Position numbers and translations under genes: made by a program
Notes under the pieces: generated by a model
What the model saw: the letters and a program-made list of their open reading frames with translations, nothing else
Database searches by the model: none
What the model was told of the DNA's origin: nothing
NCBI GenBank assembly: GCA_902582845.1
Contig: CACHTQ010000003.1
Span: forward strand, 1 to 64,000
DNA: 64,000 bases
Origin: an uncultured Pelagibacteraceae bacterium
GTDB lineage: Bacteria; Pseudomonadota; Alphaproteobacteria; Pelagibacterales; Pelagibacteraceae
Reading direction: 5' to 3'
Shown: positions 35,593-45,493 of the stretch, in pieces
Layout: every line of letters begins with the position of its first letter
How positions within the stretch are numbered: the stretch's first letter is position 1

Positions 35593-36492
35593 ATGAATTG
35601 GGTAATTTTTACAATTTTAGCAGCTTTTTTTCAAAATCTAAGAACTTCATTACAAAAGAAATTAAATAAAGATTTATCATTGGTTGCCTCTGCATATGTA
35701 AGATTTGCCTTTGCATTACCATTTGCATTTGTATTATTTTTTTTTTTTCATGATTTTGGTATCATTTCAGATATTCTAGATCAAAATAACTTCATTTTTT
35801 TTACTTTTTTAGGATCTATTTTACAAGTTACTTTTACAATAACACTATTATACCTTTTTAGATTTTCGAATTTTGTTGTCGGTACATCACTAAGTAAAAC
35901 AGAAGTTATTCAAATTGCGATTTTTGAATATATCATATTAAAAGATAAACTTAATTTGCTTGGTGTTTTTGGAATAATAATTGCAACGCTTGGGGTTATT
36001 ATTATCTCAATCAAAGATTATAAATTGTTTTTTAAAAATTTTTTTTCAAAGGTAACACTTATTGGATTGGGAGCAGGACTTTTACTGGGTCTCAGTGTTG
36101 TCTACTTTAGAGCAGCAGCACTAACACTTGAAAATTTTTCCTCTAATTTCGATAAAGCGCTTACAACAGTTTTTTTTGCTTTAGTAGTTCAAACTATAAT
36201 CATTAGTGCATATCTGATAATTTTTGAAAAATCGGAATTCAAAAAATTTTTTGATAATAAATTTGAAATATGCTTGACTGGATTAGCTGGTTTTTTAGCG
36301 ACACTATCATGGTTTTTTGCTTTCACTTTAATTCAAGCATCTTTCGTAAGAGCTGTTGGTCAAATTGAAATATTTTTTAGTTACATCTCATCAAAATATC
36401 TTTTTAAAGAAAAAATTACTTTTATTGAAATTTTAGGTATTTTAATATTTATAGCTGGTGCAACTTTATTGCTTTTAACAAGAACAACTTAA
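35593..36492 (+). CDS. EamA-family (DMT) transporter
   Basis: A 299-residue protein with about ten hydrophobic helices in two EamA repeats. I chose the ATG (MNWVIFTILAAFFQNLRTSL) over the track's upstream TTG because the hydrophobic helix begins directly after it. Sequence similarity to the EamA gene at 5002 is low, so this is a different subgroup; the substrate is unknown. It ends three bases before the convergent SHOCT gene. Confidence 0.85.
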   Translation: MNWVIFTILAAFFQNLRTSLQKKLNKDLSLVASAYVRFAFALPFAFVLFFFFHDFGIISDILDQNNFIFFTFLGSILQVTFTITLLYLFRFSNFVVGTSLSKTEVIQIAIFEYIILKDKLNLLGVFGIIIATLGVIIISIKDYKLFFKNFFSKVTLIGLGAGLLLGLSVVYFRAAALTLENFSSNFDKALTTVFFALVVQTIIISAYLIIFEKSEFKKFFDNKFEICLTGLAGFLATLSWFFAFTLIQASFVRAVGQIEIFFSYISSKYLFKEKITFIEILGILIFIAGATLLLLTRTT

Positions 36493-36495
36493 TCT

Positions 36496-36762
36496 TTAAT
36501 TATTTAATAATTTATTTTTTGCCTTTTCAAACTCTTCTTGAGTTAATACACCGCTCTCTCTCAGCTCATTCAATTTTTCTAATTCATTACTCAAAGATTT
36601 GTCAGTGCTTGATTCCTCATTATTTTCATCTATTTCATTTTCATCTTTGTTAGCTTGGTTAGCCTGTTTCGCACTAACACCGCTCATGATAGCTCTCGTC
36701 CCTAAGTATAAAACAAAGAATAAAATAGGAATTACCAGTCCAAAAAAAATTATTTTTTCCAT
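36496..36762 (-). CDS. Membrane protein with C-terminal SHOCT domain
   Basis: An 88-residue protein: one N-terminal transmembrane helix, an acidic Asn/Glu/Ser-rich linker (about residues 38-60), and a terminal SHOCT motif (LNELRESGVLTQEEFEKAK). SHOCT modules occur at protein ends and are thought to mediate oligomerisation. It follows the 67-aa membrane gene by three bases. Confidence 0.85.
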   Translation of the reverse strand: MEKIIFFGLVIPILFFVLYLGTRAIMSGVSAKQANQANKDENEIDENNEESSTDKSLSNELEKLNELRESGVLTQEEFEKAKNKLLNN

Positions 36763-36765
36763 TAC

Positions 36766-36969
36766 CTAATCATCATCCTCTTCTCTCCAATTTTTTTCAT
36801 ACATTAGCCAAGCTGCATATATAACTGAAAATGTTCCGACAATCATACCATAATCAAAACCTGTTTGTTGATCATATAGGTACCAGCCCAATTGGGTCGC
36901 TCCAATGGTAGGAACTGTTAAAATTAAGAATACAATTGCAATTCTATATGGATATTTAGGTTTCTTCAC
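36766..36969 (-). CDS. Small two-helix membrane protein
   Basis: A 67-residue protein with two hydrophobic segments (about 9-28 and 38-56) and a very acidic C-terminal tail (REEDDD). I do not recognise a family. It lies 36 bases downstream of folD and three bases before the SHOCT gene, so the pair may be the tail of the hemC-hemD-mscS-yggT-folD operon. Confidence 0.6.
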   Translation of the reverse strand: MKKPKYPYRIAIVFLILTVPTIGATQLGWYLYDQQTGFDYGMIVGTFSVIYAAWLMYEKNWREEDDD

Positions 36970-37005
36970 ACCTTAAAATATCAAAAAATTTAATAGGTTG
37001 TAACT

Positions 37006-37851
37006 TTAAAGTTGCGATCTTTTGAAACACTCTACAGTATTTTTTAATAAACAAGCAATAGTCATTGGTCCAACTCCACCTGGAACTGGTGTTAAAGCTT
37101 TAGCATTTTTTGAAACTTCATCAAATGCAACATCACCAACAATACCTTTATCGGTTTTATTAATTCCAACATCAATTACGATTGTGTCTTTTTTAACCCA
37201 ATCTCCTTTTACAAGTTCAGGGATACCGACAGCAGCAATAATAATATCTGCTTCTAAACATTCGGCCTTGAGATCTTTTGTTTTTGAGTGGGTAATTGTT
37301 ACGGTGCAATTTTCTTTTAAAAGAAGTTGTGTCATTGGTTTTCCATTTAGATTAGATCTTCCGACTACAACTGCTTTTTTTCCACTTAAGTTTGGCTCAA
37401 TTTTTTTAATTAATAAATAACAGCCTAGTGGAGTACAGGGCACAGAACTCTCGTAACCTGAAGAAAGATTACCAACATTCATAGGATGAAATCCATCAAC
37501 GTCTTTAGATGGATGAATAGCCTCAATGATTTTTTGTTTATCGATATGTTTTGGCAAAGGTAACTGAACTAAAATACCTGAAACGCTCTTATCTTTATTT
37601 AGATCATTAATCTTGTTCAAAATAACTTTTTCCTCTACAGAGTCTGGATATTTAATTACATCAGACTTTAAACCAACCTCTTTTGCTGATTTCTCTTTGT
37701 TCCTTACATATATTTGACTAGGGGTAAGATCTCCAATCAATATAACCGTTAAACCCGGTACTTTATTATACTTATTTTTTAATTCAGCTACTTCTTGTTT
37801 AAGCTCTTCTCTTAACTCAGCTGCTGCTTTTTTTCCGTCAATTAGAATCAT
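37006..37851 (-). CDS. folD: Bifunctional methylenetetrahydrofolate dehydrogenase/cyclohydrolase FolD
   Basis: Interconverts methylene- and formyl-tetrahydrofolate, feeding purine synthesis and formylation. I use the ATG of MILIDGKKAAAELREEL (281 aa, the normal length); the longer ORF runs back into yggT. Motifs are YVRNKEKSAKEVGL (with the catalytic Lys), VQLPLPKHI, the NADP loop VVGRSNLNGKP and the end signature PGGVGPMTIACLL. Confidence 0.96.
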   Translation of the reverse strand: MILIDGKKAAAELREELKQEVAELKNKYNKVPGLTVILIGDLTPSQIYVRNKEKSAKEVGLKSDVIKYPDSVEEKVILNKINDLNKDKSVSGILVQLPLPKHIDKQKIIEAIHPSKDVDGFHPMNVGNLSSGYESSVPCTPLGCYLLIKKIEPNLSGKKAVVVGRSNLNGKPMTQLLLKENCTVTITHSKTKDLKAECLEADIIIAAVGIPELVKGDWVKKDTIVIDVGINKTDKGIVGDVAFDEVSKNAKALTPVPGGVGPMTIACLLKNTVECFKRSQL

Positions 37852-37856
37852 AAGTT

Positions 37857-38147
37857 TTAAAAAATTAAAGGTGCAATGTAGAGCTTCATACACATTTCTA
37901 TAAACCAAATCAATAGAAGTAATATAATGGGTGAGATATCTAAGGATCCTAAATTAGGTAAAAATCGTCTTATTTTATTTAGTATAGGATCTGTTAAACG
38001 ATATGTTAATTCCAAAATTGAATAAACAAATCTATTTTGTGTATTTAAAACATTAAAAGCTACCAACCAGCTTACAATTACATTCGCTATTACTACGTAG
38101 GAATAAAGCTTTAATATTTGTAAAGCTAAATAAAAAATGGCTATCAT
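37857..38147 (-). CDS. yggT: YggT family membrane protein
   Basis: A 96-residue two-helix protein. The conserved YggT segment is visible as ELTYRLTDPILNKIRRFLPN followed by LDISPIILLLLIWFI. Function is not established; YggT homologues are implicated in osmotic responses and, in phototrophs, organisation of membrane proteins. It overlaps the MscS gene by four bases, fitting an envelope role. Confidence 0.9.
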   Translation of the reverse strand: MIAIFYLALQILKLYSYVVIANVIVSWLVAFNVLNTQNRFVYSILELTYRLTDPILNKIRRFLPNLGSLDISPIILLLLIWFIEMCMKLYIAPLIF

Positions 38148-39229
38148 TTTTTTTCTATATAAATAGAAGAACTAGGGAACGCAAAAGATGCCTTATTTTT
38201 TTCAACAATCTTTTTTATTTCAATTGCCAATTTCTCTTTTACTGATAACCACTCATTCCAACTATCTGATTTAGTAAAACAACGAACATACATATCAATT
38301 GAACTATCTGAAAATTTATCAACTCTCACAGCAATTCCTATACTTGTGTTAAAGTCTTCACTTTTTTGAATGTGATCCTCGATTTCATTTCTTATAGTTT
38401 TTAATTGATCGACCGTTGTGTCATATTGAAGAGTTATAATCCAACTTATTAACCAATTTGAAGTTTCGCTTACATTTACAACTGCATTTTCAGCAAATTG
38501 AAAGTTAGGAATAATTGCTAGTGATTTATCAAACTTTCTGATTGTTGTTGATCTAAACCCAATTTTTTCAACAATGCCCTCTATAATCCCTTCTACTAGT
38601 ATCCAATCACCGATTTTAAATCTTTTTTCAACTAAAACTAAAATACCTGAAATCAAATTTTTAAATAAATCTTGAGCACCTAAAGCTACTGCAACACCAA
38701 ATAAGCCAAGACCTGCAATAATTGGTCCTATTTTTATTCCCCACAATTCTAAAACCGCAGCTAGACCTAAAATAAAAATAAGTATTTTTAAGGATTTTAT
38801 GATCCATCCAATCAACTCTCTTGTTAAAAGCTTATCAAGTCCACTTAATATATAAGACACAGGTTCGATAATTTGATGTATAACCCAAAAAATTAAAATT
38901 GTTATCAAAGTTCTATTTATTGTATCGACAACTTCTCTACCTTCTATTGAAAAAGTCATATAATAACTTGCTATAAAAAACCCCAAAACAATTGGTAAAA
39001 ATCTTGCAGGTCCTATTAATGCAGAAACAAAAGTGTCGTCTAATTTATTAGTTGTTCTTTTAGAAATTATCTCTAATTTTTTAATAATAAGTTTACTAAT
39101 CAATCCTCTAAATATTAAAAATATCAAAAATATTCCAATACCAATTAGTATTTGAAAAATATCTACACCTAATATCCCTCTATTCCAGACTGATAAAAAG
39201 ACTTCAGAAAAATTATTTATTATTTCCAT
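38144..39229 (-). CDS. MscS-family mechanosensitive ion channel
   Basis: A 361-residue membrane protein with four to five hydrophobic segments. The pore helix is represented by IGPIIAGLGLFGVAVALGAQ, the TM3 Gly/Ala pattern of MscS, followed by the beta domain motif FKIGDWILVEGIIEGIVEKI and TTIRKFDKSLAIIPN. It opens under membrane tension to release osmolytes. It is encoded between hemD and yggT. Confidence 0.93.
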   Translation of the reverse strand: MEIINNFSEVFLSVWNRGILGVDIFQILIGIGIFLIFLIFRGLISKLIIKKLEIISKRTTNKLDDTFVSALIGPARFLPIVLGFFIASYYMTFSIEGREVVDTINRTLITILIFWVIHQIIEPVSYILSGLDKLLTRELIGWIIKSLKILIFILGLAAVLELWGIKIGPIIAGLGLFGVAVALGAQDLFKNLISGILVLVEKRFKIGDWILVEGIIEGIVEKIGFRSTTIRKFDKSLAIIPNFQFAENAVVNVSETSNWLISWIITLQYDTTVDQLKTIRNEIEDHIQKSEDFNTSIGIAVRVDKFSDSSIDMYVRCFTKSDSWNEWLSVKEKLAIEIKKIVEKNKASFAFPSSSIYIEKK

Positions 39230-39231
39230 AG

Positions 39232-39930
39232 TTAAATTTTATATAACAAAAATTCTTCTTCTCCAGGATTAAAAAGAAATATCTTTTTCCACTTAATTTC
39301 ATTTAATTTAGCTGATGTTTTTTCACCTATACACATCAAATTAGTACTCATCCAAAGACCCTCAAGTTGATTAAGTTTTATAAACTTTAAAAGACTAGAT
39401 GCACTATTTTGAGAATAAACATAAACCATATCAGGCATATCAAGTTTTAACCTATCGATAAAATCATCATCAAATTTTTCATTATGTACAGTTTCATAAT
39501 TTATTAATCTTTTAATATCATATCCCTCATTTTGAAGTTGATTATCAAGATCCACTGAAATGTTTTCTCCACTTACATAAATTAATTTACCTTCTGTCTT
39601 ATCAAAATTCTGTAATATTAATTCTTTTAAATTAAGAACATTTCCTTCTGCAGCAATTGTATTAGAGAAACCTTGGGCTCTTGCTTCTTTTTCAGTTGCA
39701 TTTCCTACACAAAAACATTTTATGTTTTTATCTAACCCATTTAAATTTAAAAATCTTACTGCATTAGAGCTTGTAAAAATAATACCTTTAAATTCTGAAA
39801 GATTTATTTTTTCATGAAGAATTTTTTTAATAGATAATAAAGGTAAATGTGAAACTTTATGACCAAGAGACTGAAATTTAATGATCATTTCAGAACAATC
39901 TTCTAGAGGTCTAGTTAATAAAATATGCAT
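39232..39930 (-). CDS. hemD: Uroporphyrinogen-III synthase
   Basis: A 232-residue protein of the fast-diverging HemD family, which closes hydroxymethylbilane into uroporphyrinogen III. Support comes from MHILLTRPLEDCSEM, ISEF-type FTSSNAVRFL, SGENISVDLDNQL and VYSQNSASSLLKF, and from its place directly after hemC (one base apart). Sequence identity to well-studied HemD is low, so position carries much of the assignment. Confidence 0.92.
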   Translation of the reverse strand: MHILLTRPLEDCSEMIIKFQSLGHKVSHLPLLSIKKILHEKINLSEFKGIIFTSSNAVRFLNLNGLDKNIKCFCVGNATEKEARAQGFSNTIAAEGNVLNLKELILQNFDKTEGKLIYVSGENISVDLDNQLQNEGYDIKRLINYETVHNEKFDDDFIDRLKLDMPDMVYVYSQNSASSLLKFIKLNQLEGLWMSTNLMCIGEKTSAKLNEIKWKKIFLFNPGEEEFLLYKI

Positions 39931-39931
39931 T

Positions 39932-40849
39932 CTATTTTTTATAAGAGTTATTTGATTTTATTTTTAAAATTTGACCTATTTCGTTTCCAAGCTTTTTAAA
40001 ATTTTCTGAACTGTCAGATTTTTTTTCATAAAATCTTTGTGACCCATCTAATGAAAAAAGCTCTGCTTCCACTGTAATTTTATTTTTCTCTATTTTAGAA
40101 TAAATACCAATGGCCGTTTCGCAATCTCCTTCTAAAATTTTTAGAATATTTCTCTCAGCATGAGCTCTTTTATAAGTCTCTTGATGATTAATTTTTTTTA
40201 ACATTGAAATTATATCTTTATCATTTTCTCTACACTGTATAGCAATTATACCTTGACCTGCACTTGGAATCATTTCCTCAACAGAAAAGATTTCAGAAAT
40301 TTTATCTTCTAATTTTAAATATTTTACTCCAGCATAAGATAAAATTATTGCATCGTATTCACCATCCATTAATTTTTTTATTCTAGTATCAACGTTCCCT
40401 CTTATAAGTTTACAGGAAACATCTGGTCTAATTTTTTTAATTTGAAATTGACGTCTATAAGAAGATGTTCCAATAACAGCATTTTGTTTTAAGTCTTTAA
40501 ATTTTTTCTTCCCATTAATTATTATAATTTCTCTTGCATCGGTTCTTTCAAGAAATGTATCTGTTAAAAGACCCTTGGTCTCAATTGCTGGCATATCTTT
40601 AAGCGCGTGAACGGCGATATCAATATTATTGTTTTGAAGTTCCTGTTCAATGCTACTTGAAAACAACCCTTTGCCACCAACATCAGATAATCTTGTATCT
40701 TGTAGCTCATCACCTTTAGTAGAAATTTTTTCAATATTTATATCCTGATCAATAAAATCAGTTATCTCAATAATTTTCTCTTTTACTTTTTGAGCATATA
40801 ACAATGCTAGTTTACTTCCTCGAGATCCAATTTTTATTTTCTTTTTCAT
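39932..40849 (-). CDS. hemC: Hydroxymethylbilane synthase (porphobilinogen deaminase)
   Basis: Polymerises four porphobilinogens on a dipyrromethane cofactor. The enzyme (305 aa) shows GSRGSKLALLYAQ, the catalytic Asp in AVHALKDMP, the arginine set in GTSSYRRQFQ and GNVDTRIKKL, and cofactor Cys243 in EGDCETAIG. It is divergent from tsaD across 55 bases, a common alphaproteobacterial arrangement. Confidence 0.97.
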   Translation of the reverse strand: MKKKIKIGSRGSKLALLYAQKVKEKIIEITDFIDQDINIEKISTKGDELQDTRLSDVGGKGLFSSSIEQELQNNNIDIAVHALKDMPAIETKGLLTDTFLERTDAREIIIINGKKKFKDLKQNAVIGTSSYRRQFQIKKIRPDVSCKLIRGNVDTRIKKLMDGEYDAIILSYAGVKYLKLEDKISEIFSVEEMIPSAGQGIIAIQCRENDKDIISMLKKINHQETYKRAHAERNILKILEGDCETAIGIYSKIEKNKITVEAELFSLDGSQRFYEKKSDSSENFKKLGNEIGQILKIKSNNSYKK

Positions 40850-40904
40850 AAAAAAATCATTTCTTACTTGTATTGGGATTGTACAATTATTAAAAACTAT
40901 TTGA

Positions 40905-41978
40905 ATGAATAAAAAACCCCTAATTCTTGGAATAGAAACCAGCTGCGATGAAACTGCAGCATCTTTAATTTCGCAAAATGACCAAGGAATACCAGTAATT
41001 CTCTCTAATGTTGTTTCTAGCCAAACGGAAGTGCATAAAAAATTTGGTGGAGTAGTTCCTGAACTTGCTGCAAGATCCCATTTAGAAAAAATTGATTGGA
41101 TCGTTCAAAAGGCTTTAGATGAAAGTGGAAAAAAAATAGATGAAATAGATGCAGTTGCTGCAACAGCCGGACCGGGACTAGTTGTTTGTTTATCAGTTGG
41201 ATTAAGTTTTGGTAAAACTTTCGCAAATTTAATTAAAAAACCATTTATTGCCGTAAATCATTTAGAAGGTCATGCTTTAAGTCCTAGATTAAATTCAGGA
41301 TTAGATTATCCATATTTATTTTTGTTAATTTCAGGTGGGCATTCACAATTTTTGAATGTTCAAGGACTTGGAAGTTACAAAAGATTAGGCACAACCATAG
41401 ATGATGCTTTAGGAGAAGCATTTGATAAAACTGCAAAATTATTAGGAATAGAATTTCCAGGAGGACCCAAAATTGAGGTTTTTGCTAATAAAGGAAATCC
41501 TGAAAGATATGAGCTTCCAAAACCAATTATTAATAGAGGGGGGTGTAATTTGTCCTTTGCCGGCTTGAAGACAGCTGTCTTAAAAAAATCAAAAAAAATC
41601 AAAACAGAACAAGATAAATTTGATTTAGCAGCTTCTTTTCAAAAAACTATAATAGAAATCCTCTATAAGAAAACAAAAATTGCTTTTTTAGAGTTCGAAA
41701 AGCAAAATGATTTGAAAAAAAAAATTTTTGTTGTCGCTGGTGGTGTTGCAGCTAACAAAAAAATTAGATCAATGTTAATTAATCTATGTAAAGAAAAAAA
41801 TTATGAAAGCATATTTCCTCCAATAGAACTCTGTGGTGATAATGCTGCAATGATAGGACTGGTAGGTTTAGAAAAATTTAAATTAAAACAATTCAATCAT
41901 TTAAATTATCCAGCAAAACCAAGATGGCCATTAGATGAAAATGCTAATTTTTTAAAGGGATCAGGAGTAAAATTATAA
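40905..41978 (+). CDS. tsaD: tRNA N6-threonylcarbamoyladenosine transferase TsaD
   Basis: Transfers the threonylcarbamoyl group onto A37 of ANN-decoding tRNAs. N-terminal LGIETSCDETAA, the metal-binding His119 and His123 in NHLEGHAL, and LISGGHSQF are diagnostic in this 357-aa protein. The stop overlaps the EVE gene start by one base (TAATG). Confidence 0.97.
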   Translation: MNKKPLILGIETSCDETAASLISQNDQGIPVILSNVVSSQTEVHKKFGGVVPELAARSHLEKIDWIVQKALDESGKKIDEIDAVAATAGPGLVVCLSVGLSFGKTFANLIKKPFIAVNHLEGHALSPRLNSGLDYPYLFLLISGGHSQFLNVQGLGSYKRLGTTIDDALGEAFDKTAKLLGIEFPGGPKIEVFANKGNPERYELPKPIINRGGCNLSFAGLKTAVLKKSKKIKTEQDKFDLAASFQKTIIEILYKKTKIAFLEFEKQNDLKKKIFVVAGGVAANKKIRSMLINLCKEKNYESIFPPIELCGDNAAMIGLVGLEKFKLKQFNHLNYPAKPRWPLDENANFLKGSGVKL

Positions 41979-42391
41979 TGCAATATTGGTTACTTAAATC
42001 AGAACCTGATGTTTGGTCAATTGATCAGCAAAAAAAAGCTGGTGTAAAAGGTGCGCCTTGGGATGGTGTAAGAAACTATCAGGCAGCTAAGAATTTAAAA
42101 ACTATGAAAAAGGGTGATCAATGTTTTTTTTATCACTCAAATATTGGAAAAGAAATTGTAGGAATTGTAGAAGTTGTTAAAGAACATTACATTGATAAAA
42201 CAGATAAATCAGGAAGATTTGTTGCGGTGACTGTTAAATTTTTGAAAAAACTTGATAATCCTGTATCTTTAGATGAGATTAAAAAAAACAAGGATTTAAG
42301 CCATTTATCTTTAATTAAACAAAGTAGATTATCTGTAATGCCTATTGACTCTAAAAGCTGGAAGCTTTTAAATAAAATGAGTAAATATTAA
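41978..42391 (+). CDS. EVE domain protein
   Basis: A 137-residue PUA-like EVE domain: [19 protein letters not shown], the aromatic [19 protein letters not shown], and [20 protein letters not shown] are typical. EVE domains bind modified bases in DNA or RNA, and in alphaproteobacteria the gene frequently stays next to tsaD, which points to a link with nucleic-acid modification. It is nine bases before acs. Confidence 0.92.
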   Translation: MQYWLLKSEPDVWSIDQQKKAGVKGAPWDGVRNYQAAKNLKTMKKGDQCFFYHSNIGKEIVGIVEVVKEHYIDKTDKSGRFVAVTVKFLKKLDNPVSLDEIKKNKDLSHLSLIKQSRLSVMPIDSKSWKLLNKMSKY

Positions 42392-42399
42392 AAAAAAAT

Positions 42400-44487
42400 A
42401 TGCCAAAAAAAAAGAAATCAAAAAAGAATAAGGCTAAAAAAATAAAGAAAAAAAAAACTTCTAAAAAAAGAGGAAAAATAAAAAGAGTTTCAAAAACTAA
42501 AAGAACTTCTGTCAAAAGATCTAAAAAGAAAAATATTGATAAAATATCATCTAATGAGCAAATTATTAAAACTAAACCTGAATGGGTGAAAAGAAGTTTA
42601 GCGAATAAAGCTCAGTATCAAAAAAAATATTCTGATTCTATTAAAAATAATAATTCATTTTGGAAAAAGGAAGGAAAGAGGATTACTTGGATAAAACCTT
42701 ACAAAAAAATTAAAGATGTTAAATATAGTAAAGACGAAGTTAGAATTAAATGGTTTGAAGACGGTACTTTAAACGCATCTGCTAATTGCATTGATCGTCA
42801 TTTAAAAGATAAAAAAGACAAAACTGCAATTATTTGGGTAGGAGATGATCCTAAAGACACTCAAAAAATTTCTTATAAACAATTACATCAAAAGGTTTCA
42901 AAGGCTGCAAATGGTCTTAAAAAACTTGGAATACAAAAAGGTGATCGCGTTACTATTTATCTGACTATGATACCTGAATTAGCGATCTTGATGTTAGCTT
43001 GTGCAAGAATAGGTGCCGTGCACTCAATAATTTTTGGTGGTTTCTCTGCAGAATCAATTTCAGGAAGAGTTAATGATTGTAAATCCGAATACATAATTAC
43101 AGCTGATGAAGGAATAAGAGGAGGTAAAACTATTCCTTTAAAAGCGACAACAGATGAAGCTTTATCTAATTGTCCAGATGTTAAAAAATGTATTGTAGTA
43201 AAGAGAACTGGTAATTACGTGTACTGGGAACAAGGTCGAGATGTTTGGTATCACGACTTAATTAAAGACGTGCCAAGTCATTGTGAACCTGAGGAAATGA
43301 ATGCGGAAGATCCTTTGTTTATTCTTTATACATCTGGATCAACAGGAAAACCGAAAGGAGTTTTGCATACCACTGGGGGATATATGGTTTATGCTTCCAT
43401 GACTCATCAATATATTTTTAATTACAAACCAAATGATATTTATTGGTGCACAGCAGATATTGGGTGGGTCACAGGTCATAGTTATATAATTTATGGGCCG
43501 TTAGCAAATGGTGCTACTACTATTATGTTTGAAGGTGTTCCAAATTATCCAGATAGCTCGAGATGGTGGCAGATAGTAGATAAATACAAAGTAAATACTT
43601 TTTATACGGCACCAACAGCCATAAGGGCCTTAATGAGAGAGGGTGATGGCCCAGTTAATAAAACTTCAAGAAAATCTTTAAAACTACTAGGAACTGTTGG
43701 TGAACCCATAAATCCAGAGGCATGGATGTGGTATTACAAAACTGTTGGTAATTCAAAATGTCCAATAGTTGATACATGGTGGCAAACAGAGACGGGAGGA
43801 ATTCTTATATCACCACAAACTGGAGCTATTCCACTTAAACCTGGATCAGCAACAAAACCTTTTTATGGAATAAAACCAGTATTAGTTAATAAGGATGGCA
43901 AAGAAATAAAAGGTGAAGGTGAAGGTAGACTTTGTATAGCTCAATCTTGGCCTGGTCAAATGAGAACAGTATACGGTGATCATCAAAGATTTATTGATAC
44001 ATATTTTTCTCAATTTGATGGAAAATATTTCACTGGAGATGGATGTAAAAGAGATAAAGATGGTTACTATTGGATAACTGGTAGAGTTGATGATGTGATT
44101 ATTGTTTCTGGTCATAATCTTGGTACTGCTGAAATTGAAAGCGCATTTGTAGCACATCCCAAAGTAGCCGAAGCGGCAGTGGTTGGATATCCTCATGATA
44201 TCAAAGGAAATGGGTTGTACTGTTATGTTACTTTAAATGCTGGAGAGAGCGAGACAGGCGATTTGGATAGAGAACTAAAACTTTGGGTAAGAAAACAAAT
44301 AGGACCTTTAGCAACACCAGATCTAATTCATTTTACCCCAGGACTTCCAAAAACAAGATCTGGAAAAATTATGAGAAGAATTTTAAGAAAGATCGCAGCA
44401 AACGAGCATGGTCAACTAGGTGATACAACTACTCTTGCTGATCCAGGTGTAGTCGATAGCTTAGTTGAAAATAGAAAAAATATCTAA
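42400..44487 (+). CDS. acs: Acetyl-CoA synthetase with Lys-rich N-terminal extension
   Basis: Activates acetate to acetyl-CoA through acetyl-AMP. The catalytic body shows [11 protein letters not shown] (310-320), WWQTETGG, and the C-terminal [15 protein letters not shown] with the regulatory/catalytic Lys656. At 695 aa it is about 45 residues longer than usual because of an N-terminal tail that is almost only Lys/Arg/Ser ([20 protein letters not shown]...). No internal start with a better ribosome site is evident. With the symporter pair downstream it forms an acetate-use block. Confidence 0.96.
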   Translation: MPKKKKSKKNKAKKIKKKKTSKKRGKIKRVSKTKRTSVKRSKKKNIDKISSNEQIIKTKPEWVKRSLANKAQYQKKYSDSIKNNNSFWKKEGKRITWIKPYKKIKDVKYSKDEVRIKWFEDGTLNASANCIDRHLKDKKDKTAIIWVGDDPKDTQKISYKQLHQKVSKAANGLKKLGIQKGDRVTIYLTMIPELAILMLACARIGAVHSIIFGGFSAESISGRVNDCKSEYIITADEGIRGGKTIPLKATTDEALSNCPDVKKCIVVKRTGNYVYWEQGRDVWYHDLIKDVPSHCEPEEMNAEDPLFILYTSGSTGKPKGVLHTTGGYMVYASMTHQYIFNYKPNDIYWCTADIGWVTGHSYIIYGPLANGATTIMFEGVPNYPDSSRWWQIVDKYKVNTFYTAPTAIRALMREGDGPVNKTSRKSLKLLGTVGEPINPEAWMWYYKTVGNSKCPIVDTWWQTETGGILISPQTGAIPLKPGSATKPFYGIKPVLVNKDGKEIKGEGEGRLCIAQSWPGQMRTVYGDHQRFIDTYFSQFDGKYFTGDGCKRDKDGYYWITGRVDDVIIVSGHNLGTAEIESAFVAHPKVAEAAVVGYPHDIKGNGLYCYVTLNAGESETGDLDRELKLWVRKQIGPLATPDLIHFTPGLPKTRSGKIMRRILRKIAANEHGQLGDTTTLADPGVVDSLVENRKNI

Positions 44488-45107
44488 AATTTTATTCTTT
44501 CATTAAATTCTTTTTTTACGACATCCCATTTTAAAATCACAGAGTTTAAAACTATTTTGCGATCTAAGGTTTTTAAATCTTCTGCAATTGGTGCCCACTT
44601 ATATAAAGATAAAGCGCTAGGATTAAATGGTAAATCATTGTGATGATCATCCCAATTAATATTTTGTATTCTTTCATCAAAACTTTTTTTTGCATTTTCG
44701 ATGATATCAATTGGCATCTTATTTGAAGTTTCATCATCTAAAATTTTTAAAAAAATTTCTTTTGCTTTCTCGGTGTCTTGGTAATTAAAATTCACTTTCA
44801 ATTTTGAAAACGTAAACAATGTAAGATCTTGAAGAGCAACTGCATAAATGTTCCACTTGGCCAAATTTACTGAGTCCATAAAAGTATCGTTCTCAAAATG
44901 AAGAACATACCTGGTCCCCATCCTCGTTTTGAGGTAGCCGTATAAAGTAACCTGACTCACCCAGGCAGATTTTGTTTGAATAAAAGTTTCAAGTTCATCT
45001 AAATTGCTAATTTTCCCTTTGGGAACAAAGGCTTTAAACATAGCGAAGAGATAAGTCTTAAAATCATGCCAAGTTAAGTCTCTCCAAGTTAATTTGTATT
45101 TTCCCAT
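44484..45107 (-). CDS. Conserved alphaproteobacterial protein next to acetate genes (sometimes labelled esterase)
   Basis: A 207-residue cytoplasmic protein starting [16 protein letters not shown]; the track's GTG start seven codons upstream seems less likely, since AGGG lies just before the ATG. The core [20 protein letters not shown] and [15 protein letters not shown] is shared, as I remember, by alphaproteobacterial proteins labelled esterase without a clear catalytic triad, and I see none here. It overlaps the acs stop convergently by four bases and is divergent from the symporter genes. Confidence 0.65.
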   Translation of the reverse strand: MGKYKLTWRDLTWHDFKTYLFAMFKAFVPKGKISNLDELETFIQTKSAWVSQVTLYGYLKTRMGTRYVLHFENDTFMDSVNLAKWNIYAVALQDLTLFTFSKLKVNFNYQDTEKAKEIFLKILDDETSNKMPIDIIENAKKSFDERIQNINWDDHHNDLPFNPSALSLYKWAPIAEDLKTLDRKIVLNSVILKWDVVKKEFNERIKF

Positions 45108-45160
45108 AAAAAGCCCTATTTTTGACACTTATAGCTAGAAAAGGCTAGTAAATTTACCAA

Positions 45161-45188
45161 TTTTAACACTTTAAATCTATTTTATAAT
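45161..45188 (+). promoter_or_regulatory. Candidate sigma-70-type promoter for the symporter genes
   Basis: A perfect TATAAT (45183-45188) lies 45 bases before the DUF4212 start. TTTTAA sits 16 bases upstream as a weak -35. CTAG-AAAAGG-CTAG just upstream (45135-45148) is a small inverted repeat. A GAGAGAGG ribosome site precedes the ATG. Confidence 0.4.
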
Positions 45189-45232
45189 CGTTATGGTTTT
45201 CGCCAGTTATAACTAAAAAGAGAGAGGTATAA

Positions 45233-45493
45233 ATGTCAAAACAAGAACAACACTGGGAAAAGTCCAAGGGTTTGCTAATGATGACGTTAGCTATTTGGTT
45301 TGTTTTCTCAATTGGCATCTTCCTATTCGGGGCTGAAATGAACGAAGTTACGGGACCCTTTGGTTATCCGTTAACTTATTGGTTCACATGTCAAGGTTCT
45401 CTTGGAATTTTCGTAATACTAATTTTCTGGTTTGCGAATAGACAAGAAAAAATTGATGAAGAGTTCGGCTTTAGTGAAAGAGGAGATGACTAA
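45233..45493 (+). CDS. DUF4212 small subunit of sodium/solute symporter
   Basis: An 86-residue two-helix membrane protein (HWEKSKGLLMMTLAIWFVFS, FGYPLTYWFTCQGSLGIFVI) of DUF4212, found directly upstream of VC_2705-type sodium:solute symporters and probably part of the carrier. Its stop overlaps the symporter start (TAATG). A strong GAGAGAGG ribosome site suggests high expression. Confidence 0.93.
   Translation: MSKQEQHWEKSKGLLMMTLAIWFVFSIGIFLFGAEMNEVTGPFGYPLTYWFTCQGSLGIFVILIFWFANRQEKIDEEFGFSERGDD

Noticed and set aside
37852-37908. N-terminal extension of folD
   Set aside because: The extra residues overlap yggT, and the family starts at MILIDGKKAA.
43882-44196. 104-aa minus-strand ORF inside acs
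   Set aside because: It lies wholly within the well-supported acs frame and has no recognisable product.
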